From NCBI GenBank assembly GCA_049516835.1, contig JBEKSR010000006.1:61345-125344 (forward strand): a stretch of DNA of 64,000 nucleotides, written 5' to 3'. This DNA is from Fen-178 sp049516835. GTDB taxonomy: Bacteria; Acidobacteriota; Terriglobia; Bryobacterales; Bryobacteraceae. Of this stretch, positions 8,278 to 18,000 are shown one piece after another. Positions within the stretch are counted from its first letter, which is position 1, and each line of letters starts with the position of its first letter. The notes below the pieces were generated by a model. It did no database searches, was not told the DNA's origin, and saw only the letters and a list, made by a program, of their open reading frames with translations. The translations under genes and the position numbers were made by a program.

Positions 8278-10716
8278 CTATTCGTGGCGCAGGGCCGTCA
8301 TGGGGTCGAGCCCCAGGGCCCGCCGCGAGGGCAGGTAGCTCGCCGCCAGCGCCACCGCTCCCAACAATACCGGGATGGCCGCGAACGTGTAAGCGTCCGT
8401 CGCCTTCACGTCGTAGAGCATGGTGGCCATCAGCCGGGTGAGCGCGAAAGCCGCCGCCAGGCCGGCCGCGATTCCATACCCCGCCAGGCGCGCCCCGTGC
8501 CCTAATACCAGCTTAAGCACGTCGCCCGGCTGCGCGCCCAGCGCCACTCGAATCCCGATCTCGTGGGTCCGCTCGCTCACGTCGCAGGAGATCACGCCGT
8601 AGATCCCCACCGCCGCCAGAAGGAAAGCGATCTCCGCGAAAACGCCGAGCAGCACCGTGTTGAACCGCGCCCCGGCGATGGCCTGATCCACCACGTCTTC
8701 CATGGAACGCGCGTCCGCCACCGGCTGGTCCGGGTCGAGTTGGTGCACTTCACGTTCCACCGCGGAGGCCAGCGAGAGCGGCGGGGCGCCCTCTGGGCCC
8801 GCCGTCCGCACCACCATGGTCATGGTTGCGGCGGGCGCCTGTGCGTAGGGGCAGTAGACGGTGGGCCAGTCCTCGCTCTCGATCCGCTCCGGCTTCACGT
8901 CTCCCACCACGCCAACGATCTCGGCCACGCGCCCGTTGTTGGCATCCACCACCAGGCGGCCGCCAATGGGATTCGCTTCGGGCCAAAAACGCCGCGCCAG
9001 CGTCTGGTTCACCACGATCACCGGCGGCGCCTGGCTGGTGTCCGAGTCTGCGAACACGCGCCCCGCAACCAGCGGAATCCCCATGCTGCGGAAGTATGCG
9101 GAATTAACCGAGCGCAGCAGTCCGATGGGCCGCTGTTCGGGCGCCGGCGCCGGACGCCCATCCACGGCGAAGGCCGATCCACCTCCCAGCCCCGTCAGCG
9201 GCAGCCCGCTCACGGCGCCCACCGCGCCAACTCCGGGCAGCGCCGCCACCCGGTCCGCCACCTGCTGGACGAACGCGATCCGCCGGTCCGGCGCCGCATT
9301 CCGGCCGCCCGCCAGCGGCACCCGCAGGGTAAGCAGCCCCGCGGGCTGGAATCCCGGGTCGGCCGATCGCAGCCTCGCGAAGCTGCGAATCAGCAACCCC
9401 GCGCCGATCAGCACCACCACCGCCAGCGCCACTTCCGCCACCACCAGCGCATTGCGCACCATCCGTCCGGAGCGCCCCGTGGTGCCGCCGCGGCCGCCCT
9501 CCGTCAGGGCCGCGTTGAGATCGGCGCCCGAGATCTCGATCGCCGGCGCGATGCCAAATAGAATGCCCGTCGCCACCGATACTCCCAGCGCAAACAGAAA
9601 CAACCGGGCGTCCACGCTGGCTTCCGCCAGCCGCGGAATGCTGGCCGGCCCGAGCCGCGCCACCAGCGCCACCACGCCGCGCGCCAGCGCCATTCCCAGC
9701 GCCCCGCCCGCCAGCGCCAGCAGCACGCTTTCGGAAAGCAGTTGCGCCACAATCCGGCCGCGGCCCGCGCCCAGCGCGGTGCGGATGGCGATCTCCTTCC
9801 GCCGCATGGCGCCGCGCGCCAGCAGCAGGTTGGCTACGTTCACGCAGGCCATCAACAGCAGAAACCCCACCGCCGCCATCAATACCAGCAGCGCCTGTTG
9901 CACGTGGCCCACCAGCTCCTCCCGCAGCGGAACGAGCGATGGCCGCCAGCCTCTGTCCACCGCCGGATTAGCCTGTTCCAGCCGGCTCCCGATGGTGTCC
10001 ATTTCGGTTCGCGCCCCCTCCATCTCCACTCCCGGTTTCAACCGCCCGATCACGATCAGGAAGCGCATCGCCGCGGTGCGAGCGTCGTGGGGGTTGAGCC
10101 CCAGCGGTATCCAGATGTCCACCGGAGAATCCAGCACCGAAAAACCGGCCGGCAGCACCCCCACTACCGTGTAGCTCCGATCGCGCAGCCGGATCGCCTT
10201 CCCCGCAATCGAAAGGTCCCCGCCGAACCGCCGCTGCCATAGCGCGTGGCTCAGCAGCGCGCAATTCGTGCGGCCGGGCTGGTCTTCCTCGGAGAGAAAC
10301 GCGCGCCCCACCACCGGCTGCACTCCCAGCAGCGGAAACAGGCTCGCCGAGACCCGCTCCGCGCGCAGCTCTTCCGGATCGATGTGGCCGTTCGGTCCCC
10401 CGGTCAGGTTGATGGAAACGTCCTGAATCGCGGCCAGCGACTCCAGCGCGCGGCTCTGGTTCCGCCACTCCAGAAAGTCGCCGGGTGTGACGAACATCTC
10501 CTTCAAGTTCTGTGCGGGGTTCCTTTCCCAAAGCACCAGCAGGCGTTGCGGATCGCGAAACGGAAGCGGCTTCAGCAGCACGGCATCCACCACGCTGAAG
10601 ATGGCGCTGGTCGCGCCCATGCCGAGCGCCAGGGACACCAGGGCAACGGCGCTGAATCCCGGCGCCTTCCATAGCAGGCGCGCCCCGTGGCGCAGATCCC
10701 GGGCGAGCGACTTCAT
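8278..10716 (-). CDS. ADOP-type duplicated MacB-like ABC permease
   Basis: The 812-residue protein has the layout of acidobacterial duplicated permeases: an N-terminal soluble segment, first helix (GFSAVALVSLALGMGATSAI), a long extracytoplasmic MacB_PCD domain, three helices (VLLLMACVNVANLLLARGA), then a second copy of the whole plan ending in a further FtsX bundle (DVLKLVLGHGARLAGYGIAAG). The RRKEIAIRTALGAGRG and THEIGIRVALGAQPG segments are the coupling helices that contact an ATPase. Many ADOP proteins lack a linked ATPase; here one lies 84 bases downstream and another upstream. The likely role is export of a small molecule or lipoprotein-like substrate with the nearby adaptor and TolC proteins; the substrate is unknown. 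Confidence 0.92.
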   Translation of the reverse strand: MKSLARDLRHGARLLWKAPGFSAVALVSLALGMGATSAIFSVVDAVLLKPLPFRDPQRLLVLWERNPAQNLKEMFVTPGDFLEWRNQSRALESLAAIQDVSINLTGGPNGHIDPEELRAERVSASLFPLLGVQPVVGRAFLSEEDQPGRTNCALLSHALWQRRFGGDLSIAGKAIRLRDRSYTVVGVLPAGFSVLDSPVDIWIPLGLNPHDARTAAMRFLIVIGRLKPGVEMEGARTEMDTIGSRLEQANPAVDRGWRPSLVPLREELVGHVQQALLVLMAAVGFLLLMACVNVANLLLARGAMRRKEIAIRTALGAGRGRIVAQLLSESVLLALAGGALGMALARGVVALVARLGPASIPRLAEASVDARLFLFALGVSVATGILFGIAPAIEISGADLNAALTEGGRGGTTGRSGRMVRNALVVAEVALAVVVLIGAGLLIRSFARLRSADPGFQPAGLLTLRVPLAGGRNAAPDRRIAFVQQVADRVAALPGVGAVGAVSGLPLTGLGGGSAFAVDGRPAPAPEQRPIGLLRSVNSAYFRSMGIPLVAGRVFADSDTSQAPPVIVVNQTLARRFWPEANPIGGRLVVDANNGRVAEIVGVVGDVKPERIESEDWPTVYCPYAQAPAATMTMVVRTAGPEGAPPLSLASAVEREVHQLDPDQPVADARSMEDVVDQAIAGARFNTVLLGVFAEIAFLLAAVGIYGVISCDVSERTHEIGIRVALGAQPGDVLKLVLGHGARLAGYGIAAGLAAAFALTRLMATMLYDVKATDAYTFAAIPVLLGAVALAASYLPSRRALGLDPMTALRHE

Positions 10717-10759
10717 GGCCTGTCAGGTTAGCAGATTGCGGTCCGGCCCGCAGTACTGT

Positions 10760-10896
10760 GTGGCGCACGCACTCGTGCGTGCCGCGTCGGCACTCGTGCC
10801 GACGCTCGGTTTCCCGCGCGAACACGTGTCGAGAAGCCCGGAACGGGTCCGCAAACCGGAAATCTCGACACGGCACGCATGAGTGCGCAATGCCAC
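10760..10896. repeat. Nested inverted repeat, GTGGCGCACGC family
   Basis: The element starts GTGGCGCACGCACTCGTGCG and ends GAGTGCGCAATGCCAC. Inside are GTCGGCACTCGTGCCGAC and the distant arms TGTCGAGA / TCTCGACA, so the strand folds into nested hairpins. A half-copy of the end (GCATGAGTGCGTGCGCCAC) recurs at about 11064-11082. No gene is present. Confidence 0.7.
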
Positions 10897-10928
10897 TTGG
10901 TTTTTGTGAAATCGACATTCTGCATAGA

Positions 10929-11021
10929 TTGTGGGGCGGGCAATCCTGCCCGCAAGCCGGCCTTCCGGCCGGCTGGACCCGCTGGAAAGCGGGTCCGCAG
11001 GCTGAAAAGCCTGCCCCACAA
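10929..11021. repeat. Multi-hairpin repeat with TTGTGGGGC / GCCCCACAA ends
   Basis: Ends TTGTGGGGCGGG and CCTGCCCCACAA are nearly inverted. Between them lie GGGCAATCCTGCCC, GCCGGCCTTCCGGCCGGC, GACCCGCTGGAAAGCGGGTC and CAGGCTGAAAAGCCTG, four consecutive hairpins. The same design recurs at 52011-52133 and, with variant ends, at 32498-32622. It occupies the gap between the two halves of the efflux cluster. Confidence 0.8.
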
Positions 11022-11123
11022 GTCCCGTCGGATTGGCCGCTTCCGAAAACTAAGCGGCATTGGGCATGAGTGCGTGCGCCACGCCAGTCGCCGGGACTTG
11101 GCATGGTTATTTCGTGGCGGGCC

Positions 11124-11840
11124 CTAACTCTTGGCCGTCTCGACACTCTCCTCGACAATCCGCCCGTCGAACAGATGGATGGTCCGGTCGGCGAACTCCG
11201 AGTAGCGCGGATCGTGCGTCACCATGCAGATGGTCGAGCCCGCCTGGTGCAGCTCGCGCAGCAGGTTCATGACCGCTTCGCCATTGGCCGAATCCAGGTT
11301 TCCGGTCGGCTCGTCGGCCAGCAGGATCAACGGATCGCCGCTCAGGGCGCGCGCCACCGCCACGCGCTGCTGCTGGCCGCCGGAAAGCTGCGACGGGTAA
11401 TGCTTCATACGGTGCGACATCCCCACGCGCTCGAGCGCCTCTTGCACCCTCCGCTTGCGCTCGGCCGACGGCATGCCGCGGTAGGTCAGCGGCAGCTCCA
11501 CGTTTTCATAAACGGTGAGGTCGCCAATCAGGTTGAACGCCTGGAAAATGAAGCCGATCTCGCGGTTGCGAATGCGCGCCCGCTCGGAGAGCTTGAGCCC
11601 CGTCACCGGCTTGCCATTCAGGTAGTACATGCCGTCGGTGGGCGTGTCCAATAACCCCAGGATGGCGAGCAGCGTCGATTTGCCGCAGCCGGAAGGCCCC
11701 GCGATCGACAGGTACTCTCCTTTCGCGACATCGATGTGGACGCCCGACAGCGCGTGCGTCTCCACTTCGTCCGTCACAAAAACCTTGCTTACCTTCTCCA
11801 GTCGAATCAGCGGTTGTGAGCCGTTATCCATCGTCATCAC
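11124..11840 (-). CDS. ABC transporter ATP-binding protein, MacB type
   Basis: This 238-residue ATPase shows Walker A GPSGCGKST, Q-loop FIFQAFNLIGDLTVYEN, signature LSGGQQQRVAVARAL, Walker B LILLADEPTGN and switch histidine in VTHDPRY. All catalytic residues are present. It starts 24 bases after the adaptor gene upstream and lies before the ADOP permease, with a repeat-filled gap of about 400 bases in between. It probably serves the same efflux complex, or an orphan permease elsewhere. Confidence 0.93.
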   Translation of the reverse strand: MMTMDNGSQPLIRLEKVSKVFVTDEVETHALSGVHIDVAKGEYLSIAGPSGCGKSTLLAILGLLDTPTDGMYYLNGKPVTGLKLSERARIRNREIGFIFQAFNLIGDLTVYENVELPLTYRGMPSAERKRRVQEALERVGMSHRMKHYPSQLSGGQQQRVAVARALSGDPLILLADEPTGNLDSANGEAVMNLLRELHQAGSTICMVTHDPRYSEFADRTIHLFDGRIVEESVETAKS

Positions 11841-11864
11841 TCCTTCTACGAAAACCGCGAGAAC

Positions 11865-13142
11865 TTAGTTCAAACGAATCCGGTCGTAATTGTCGTACTG
11901 TGACATGTCCGAGAGAATCACCTGGTCGCCCACCTTCAGGCCATCCTTGATCTCGATGGTATTGACGGAGCTGCGGCCAAGCTGCACCTTCACTTTGTTG
12001 GCATATTTCCCGTCCGGCTCCAGTTTGAAGAGCTGCACGGTGGCGTCCTGCTGCCCGAACACCGGCCGCCCGACATACACCACGTCGTCGAGCTTGGCCA
12101 GTTGGATGGTGCCGTCCACGCTCAGATCGGGACGCGCGCCGGGGGGAAGCGTGCCCTTCAGAGCCACATCCACCGTCACCGTGCCGTTCAAAATGGAGGG
12201 ATCGATGCGCGAGACACGGCCCTCGATCAGCCCGTTCGACCCGCCCCCGGCCAGCCGCGTGTCGATCACGGCGGGCTGCCCGTAGGCGATGTCCTTGACC
12301 TGTGTTTCGGCGATTTTCAGCTCGGCCTTCAGCTTGGAGGGCTGCGCCACCTTCCCCAGGGGCGTTCCGGCCATGACCTTCTGGCCTACCTCCACCGGCG
12401 TGGGAAGCTGTTGCAGCATGCCGTCGAAGCCGGCCCGCACCTTCAACTGGTCCACCTGGCTCTTCTTCAGGTTGAACTGCCCGCGAAGCTGCTCCACTTT
12501 CACTTGCTGGGCCGCCAGTTGCGCTTCTTCCGCGTCGCCGTTGATGGCCAGACGCTTCTGCTCGAGTTGCACCCGGCCATCCAGTTGCTGCGCCTTCACC
12601 GCCGAGATCTTGGCGTCCACTTCGGAGAACAGGCCCTCCTTGGCAAGCGCCTGGTCGCGGTCCGCCTGGAGCTTCGAGGTATTGTAATCCGCGCCAACCT
12701 GTGCCACGGTGGACTGCATATCGAGTTTGGCCTTCTGCAGCGTGACCTTCAGGTTGGCGAAATCCGCCTCGGCGGCTTTCAGGTTGTATTCGGCATCCAA
12801 CAACTGCGTCTCGAGCTCCGGGCTGGTCAGAATCATCACCACCGAATCGGCCTTGACCGGCGTGCCGGGGTAGATCAGGATGCGCTGCACCCGGCCGTCG
12901 GTGGTTGCGGGGATGAGCATGGTCTCTTCGGGCACCAGCGTGCCCAGGCCCCGCACCTCGAGCACGATGGGACCGCGCTTGACGGCGTCGATCCAGACCG
13001 TGGACCGTTCGACTCCCGGCGCCGCCACCTTCAGGCGCGACAGCCCGATGGTAATGACGGCAATGGCCGCCAGCACCACCACTCCAATCGCGATCCGGCG
13101 GATCAGTCTCTTCCTGGCAGCGTCTTTGCGCGGTATGTCCAT
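11865..13142 (-). CDS. HlyD-family periplasmic adaptor of an efflux system
   Basis: The adaptor bridges an inner-membrane transporter and an outer-membrane TolC channel. I prefer ATG 13142 (MDIPRKDAARKRLIRR), which gives a cytoplasmic start, one membrane helix (IAIGVVVLAAIAVITIGL) and 425 residues; an ATG at 13199 adds 19 residues. The periplasmic part has a lipoyl-like half (MLIPATTDGRVQRI), a long coiled-coil hairpin at about 110-210, a second lipoyl half (VRAGFDGMLQQLP) and beta-barrel segments near the C terminus. It is followed by its ATPase on the same strand. Confidence 0.9.
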   Translation of the reverse strand: MDIPRKDAARKRLIRRIAIGVVVLAAIAVITIGLSRLKVAAPGVERSTVWIDAVKRGPIVLEVRGLGTLVPEETMLIPATTDGRVQRILIYPGTPVKADSVVMILTSPELETQLLDAEYNLKAAEADFANLKVTLQKAKLDMQSTVAQVGADYNTSKLQADRDQALAKEGLFSEVDAKISAVKAQQLDGRVQLEQKRLAINGDAEEAQLAAQQVKVEQLRGQFNLKKSQVDQLKVRAGFDGMLQQLPTPVEVGQKVMAGTPLGKVAQPSKLKAELKIAETQVKDIAYGQPAVIDTRLAGGGSNGLIEGRVSRIDPSILNGTVTVDVALKGTLPPGARPDLSVDGTIQLAKLDDVVYVGRPVFGQQDATVQLFKLEPDGKYANKVKVQLGRSSVNTIEIKDGLKVGDQVILSDMSQYDNYDRIRLN

Positions 13143-13332
13143 TTCGATGTCCGGGGATAATCGGGCACGGCGCCTGCCAATCCGCGCCTGACTTAACATT
13201 ATGACGTTTCAGAAGATAAAAGGGATAGCCACCTGGCGCGACTGTCCGGTAATGGGACATCCTGTGCCGCCGTGGGACGCAGTGGGGCCGTGCCCAGAGG
13301 GCATCCCCTGGCCACCGGCGGGCCCGCCATCG

Positions 13333-13353
13333 TGTACTATTTGAATATGTACA
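13333..13353 (+). promoter_or_regulatory. Inverted repeat and possible promoter before the TA operon
   Basis: TGTAC at 13333-13337 and GTACA at 13349-13353 form an inverted repeat around AT-rich bases that include a -10-like TACTAT. Antitoxins of the neighbouring type usually bind such sites and repress their own operon. A ribosome site AAAGGAG follows at 13358-13364. Confidence 0.5.
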
Positions 13354-13371
13354 GCAGAAAGGAGCCGGGCG

Positions 13372-13650
13372 ATGCCCAGACCCGCGGTGGAAGACAATAG
13401 CCGGATGTCGCTGCGGATTCCGGCCGAGGAAAAGGCAATCCTTCTACGGGCGGCGGCGCTGCGGCGCACCGATCTGACGGATTTCGTCCGCCAACACAGC
13501 TTGAGCGCCGCCAGGGCAGTGATCCAGGAAGCCGAACATCTGGAACTCTCCGAGCGAGACAGCCTGCGCGTTTTGGCCGTGCTGGAGAACCCGCCCAAGC
13601 CGAACGCGAAGCTGCTGGCCGCGGCGAAGTCGCTGCCAAGACGGAAATGA
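13372..13650 (+). CDS. DUF1778-type (TacA-like) antitoxin
   Basis: This 92-residue protein begins with a ribbon-helix-helix DNA-binding segment (SRMSLRIPAEEKAILLRAAA, then TDLTDFVRQ) and continues with a helix-rich tail that, in this family, wraps the toxin. The ribosome site AAAGGAG lies seven bases before ATG 13372. It overlaps the downstream acetyltransferase gene by four bases (ATGA). Together they form a TacA/TacT-type pair in which the antitoxin neutralises the toxin and represses the operon. An inverted repeat just upstream is the likely operator. Confidence 0.92.
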   Translation: MPRPAVEDNSRMSLRIPAEEKAILLRAAALRRTDLTDFVRQHSLSAARAVIQEAEHLELSERDSLRVLAVLENPPKPNAKLLAAAKSLPRRK

Positions 13651-14171
13651 ACATTACGGCCTGGCACGAGGAGCCGGTCGGCAAACGGCATGATCGGGAG
13701 GCCTTCGACTGCGGCGAAACGGCGTTGAACGAATTCCTGCAACGCTACGCCCGTAGGAACCACGAAATGGGCGGCGCAAAGACCTTTCTTGCGATCGGCG
13801 ACGCCGACAATAAAACGATTCTCGGCTACTACAGCCTGAGTCCCGCCTCGATTGCCTATGCCCGCACGCCGGAGCTTGTCCGGCGCGGGCTGGCGCGTCA
13901 TGATGTGCCGGCATTCCGGTTGGCACGCCTGGCGGTGGATCTCAAAGCACAACGGCAAGGGCTTGGCGGGCAGCTTCTACTGTCGGCGGGTAAGAGATGT
14001 CTACTGGTATCCGCGGAAGTGGGGGGCGTAGCGATGCTCATCGATGCCAAAAACGCGACGGCCGCGGCATGGTACGCGAGCTACGGCGCTCTACCGCTGC
14101 TGGATGCTCCGCTCTCCCTGCTGCTGCCGCTGACGACCGTCGAAGCGGCCCTCAAGGCGGCCAGGAAGTAA
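13647..14171 (+). CDS. GNAT acetyltransferase toxin (TacT-like)
   Basis: The 174-residue protein has the N-terminal pattern of tRNA-acetylating toxins (FDCGETALNEFLQRYA), FLAIGDADNKTILGYYSLSP in the central sheet, and the acetyl-CoA loop RQGLGGQLL preceded by RLAVD. The C-terminal DAKN...AAWYASYG matches the conserved end, where the Tyr acts in catalysis. In known members the toxin acetylates the amino group of charged tRNAs and stops translation. It looks intact and overlaps its antitoxin by four bases. Confidence 0.92.
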   Translation: MNITAWHEEPVGKRHDREAFDCGETALNEFLQRYARRNHEMGGAKTFLAIGDADNKTILGYYSLSPASIAYARTPELVRRGLARHDVPAFRLARLAVDLKAQRQGLGGQLLLSAGKRCLLVSAEVGGVAMLIDAKNATAAAWYASYGALPLLDAPLSLLLPLTTVEAALKAARK

Positions 14172-14473
14172 GGGACCCTCTCTGATCCGACTGGGCCACC
14201 CGCACCCGCCGAAACGAGTGTTGGCGCTTCCCGACAAGCCTGGGCGGGTTTGGGGCCGCGCAATGGCCGCGAAGGCGCTGGCGGATCTGCTCGGACACGT
14301 CTCGATTGCTCCACAATTCCCCATTCTGCTGGCCCCGTTTTTCATCGGTTCTCGCATTACAGGTGACAAACGGTGGTGAGGCAGCCGGTTGACATACCGG
14401 CTCCATCAACAAACGTCCGGCGGCCGGCGGCGCCTCGCGTCGTCCGCCAGAAACGATAGGAGCTGTGAAAAGT

Positions 14474-15004
14474 ATGTATACTCGAAATCTCACCAGAGTA
14501 GCCCTGCTGGTTCTCTGCTTCTGCTGCGCTCTTGCGGCGCAGCCGCAATGCTCCACCCGCGACACTGTCGGAGTGTGGTCGTTTATGTCCTTGGGATGGT
14601 CGATACCAGTAGGCGGCTCTGAGCCGGCGCCTCTGACCATGATCGGGATCCTTACCATCGATTACTCGGGAAAGGTGACAGGTCCCGCAACCTTCATCTC
14701 TGGAGCGCCGATGCCCGGAACACCCATCCCGGCCGGACAGGCACTCGACATGGACATGGTCAACGCGACGGTTCAGGTGAATGCCGACTGTACCGCCCTT
14801 CTGAAATACAGCATTCAGTTGAAGGGCTTGCCTGTGCCTCCCGTCGGTCCCTACTACGACCGCTTGATCGTCCTGCCCACACAGGGAGAGATCCTGGGAA
14901 TGGGAGTGTCGAGTCCAATCTCGAAGCCCATGTGGATCTATACGATGAAGCGCATGAGCGGGGTCCCCTCGCCGGTCTCCTGGCCAGCGGTTCCGGCGCA
15001 GTAA
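14474..15004 (+). CDS. Secreted protein of unknown function
   Basis: A signal peptide (RVALLVLCFCCALAAQP) is followed by about 150 residues of beta-type sequence with one more Cys after the presumed cleavage site. The start may be ATG 14474, eleven bases after AGGAG at 14458-14462, or the in-frame GTG 14465. The segment GILTIDYSGKVTG, with a later ADCTA, resembles small secreted proteins common in soil Acidobacteria, but I cannot name a family. It ends eight bases from the convergent kinase gene. The 300 bases upstream carry no gene. Confidence 0.75.
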   Translation: MYTRNLTRVALLVLCFCCALAAQPQCSTRDTVGVWSFMSLGWSIPVGGSEPAPLTMIGILTIDYSGKVTGPATFISGAPMPGTPIPAGQALDMDMVNATVQVNADCTALLKYSIQLKGLPVPPVGPYYDRLIVLPTQGEILGMGVSSPISKPMWIYTMKRMSGVPSPVSWPAVPAQ

Positions 15005-15012
15005 AATCCGCA

Positions 15013-18000
15013 TCAATGCGCCGGGACGGGCCCGAGGTAATGGTCCAGCCAGGCCAGCGCCTCTTTCATCATCGGCGCGGCGGGGAGGTTGTGGGCGGTC
15101 TCGAATAGGACGAGGCGCTTCTCCTTCTCCGGCGCGCCGAGCAACCGTAACAGCGGACGCTGCGAGCCGTCGAGCGGGAAGGTGAAATCATAGCGGCCGT
15201 TCAGCAGGAGAACCGGGACGTGGCTGTGAGGAGCAAAGTTCAGGGGATCGACCTCGGGGGAGTAAGGCTCGAATGGCAGCGCTCCCAGCAGGAATACGGC
15301 TGCCTTGTAGCGCGTGTCCACGGCGGTGAAAATGGGGCCCCACACCCCGCCGAGGCTGGCGCCATAGTAGGCGATCCGTGTCTTATCGATGTCCGGGCGG
15401 GTTTCGAGGTAATCGAGCGTGCGCGCCAGGTCCTTGGCGGCTGCAACCATAATGTCGCGCCATTCCAGGGAGGTCGCCGCCGGGATCTGAAAGGCAACTT
15501 GCCGGTTGCGCTCCCGTTCATACATCCCTGCGCAAATCGGATACACCACGGCGCGGCCGCTCCGCACGAGATAGTCGGTGCGCGCCCCTCCCTCGGCAGG
15601 CGAGAGCCGGTCGCTGGGACCTCTCTCGAGGTACGCGCTGGATCCGGGAAAGAAAATCACTGCCTGGTAAGGCGGCTGGGCGCCGCGGGGCAGGAAGAGA
15701 TGGACGGGCACTCGCTCATTGTTATAGGCGGCGTCGATCGTAATCTTCTCACGGCGCCAGTAGGGTGATCCGTCGTCCTTCGCCTCCACCACCGGGTTCA
15801 GCTCGGTACGATCGTAGGCGTACAGACTCCGGTAGGCGCGGTATACCTCGTCCGAGACGGGTTTCTCGCGATTGTAATCCCGCCTCATGGCGGTGAAAGC
15901 GGCGCGCAGGGCCGGAGCGACGGGGCTCGAGTATTTGGCGCAGCGGAACCCGAAGGTGTCCGAACGCGCGAACGGGCTTTGGGCATCCCAATCGGCGAAG
16001 GCATAGGAAGGCTCGTTCCAAGCGCCGCCGAGCAGATACCGTCCCCCGCTGGTTTCGTTCCAGCACCACTCCTTCACGTTCCCGGCCATGTCGTAATTGC
16101 CAAATGGCGACAAGCCCGGCAGGCTGCCGGTCTTCACCGGACCGGGCCCGGCGAAGTTGCTGAATTCCATGACCTCGTAGTTGGTTCCGATAGCCGCCCT
16201 ACGCCAGTGGTAGATGGTCGGCAGCTCTTTGCCTGCGAATTCGGCGTAAGCGGCGGCTTCAAACCAGCTCACGCCGGAAACGGGGAAATCCTCTTTCCCT
16301 TCCGGGAACGCGCTCATTTCCCAAGCGGAAGGTCCCGGACGGCCGGTGGTATCGCGGAAGCGGGCCATCGCCTCTTCCCAGGAGAGCGTTTTGCCGTTTT
16401 CGACAAAAGGCTGTTTCCAGTACTGGCGGTTCTCATATCCTCCGCGGTCGATGAACAGTTTGTACTCGCGGTTGGTGACTTCGCGCGTGTCGAGCCAAAA
16501 TTCGCCGAGGGCTACGGAGGAGTTGGGAAGGGGAACGAGAAAAACACCGGGCGGGATCCGCACCATCCCCGGCTTCTCACCCGCCGGGGATAGCGTCACC
16601 GCCAATGGGCCCGGCCCGAAGCCCGCGACCTCCAGCGGTTCAAAGCCCGGCTTGACGATGCGCCAGCGCAAATAGCGCCGCGGCACGAGCGCGTCTTTCA
16701 CGGGAGATTGGCCCAACGGCTCCCAGGCGCCGCCGGGCAGGCGGTAGCTTTTCCAGAAGACGTTGGCGCCGGGCGGGACTGTCTCAACCTTGGCCGGCGT
16801 CGAACATGCGCCCTTGAGCCGCCGCATCTCGGCGTCATCCGGGATGTAGCGCTCCGCCTGGCCCACCAGGCGAAAAGCGTCGTCGAACTGGCCGGCGGCG
16901 ATCAGCCGTGCTGTCTCGGGGAGCGCCACGTTGCGGGCCCAGCGCACGCGGGCTTCGCGGACGGCGAGCCATGTCCCGGCCAAGAGCAGCGCCACCACGA
17001 GAACGGCGGCCGCCGCGACGAATCGCGGCCGCAGCAAGCTGCGCCAGCCCACGTTCCGCTCAGCCCGGCGGGCGCGGTACGCAATCAGGTCCTGGCACAG
17101 GTCGGCGCCCGACGGGTAGCGCGCGTCGCGCTCCTTTTCCAGGCAGCGGCGCAGAATGCGGCGGAGATCGGAAGGGACGTCCGCGCGCAGACTCTCCACG
17201 GGCGCCGGGTCATCGCGCAGCACGGCCGCGAGAGTCGCGATGGTCGAGTCACGCCGGAAGGCCGCGACGCCGGTGAGCATTTCATAGAGCAGGGCGCCGA
17301 AGGAAAAGATATCCGTCCGGACATCCAGTGCCTTCCCCACCGCCTGCTCCGGCGACATGTAACGCGGCGTGCCGAGGATCTCTCCTTCCACGGTGGGATT
17401 CGTATGGATACCCGGGTAGTTCTCGGGGACGCCGGTCACGGACACCCGCTTGGCGAGGCCGAAGTCCAGCAACTTCACGACGGAGGTGTGCCCGCTGGTT
17501 TCAGTCGCCATTATGTTGCGCGGCTTCAGGTCGCGATGGATCACGCCACTGCCGTGAGCCTTGGCCAGCCCGCCGGCGATCTGCACGGCATAGTCCAGAG
17601 CTATCTCCAGCGGCAGCCCACCGGCGGGGATGAGTCCGTCCAGAGACTGGCCCTCGATCAGCTCCATGGCAATGAAATCCATTCCCGCAACCGAGCCCAC
17701 CTCGTAAATGCCGACGATGTTCGGATGGCTCAGCGCGGAAGCGGCACGAGCCTCGCGGAGGAGCCGCTCTCGCCGCTCTGGAACCAACGAGAATTCCGCC
17801 GGCAGAACTTTGAGCGCTACCGGCCGGCGGAGCTCGGTGTCGTAGGCTCGATACACGATCCCCATCCCGCCCGCGCCCAACTCACGCTCCACGCGATAGC
17901 GCCCGAGCATGCTGTCCGCGGCCAGAATTGGCTTTGCCGCCGGTCGAAGAAACGCGGCGGCCGGGCTGTGAATGTCGCTCTCGCGTTCCTCGGCCAGCAG

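Noticed and set aside
10760..11082. CRISPR array
   Set aside because: The repeats are palindromic and not regularly spaced, with no unique spacers and no cas gene.
11064..11082. A separate transposon end
   Set aside because: It is only the half-copy of the neighbouring hairpin element; no open frame or matching opposite end was found.
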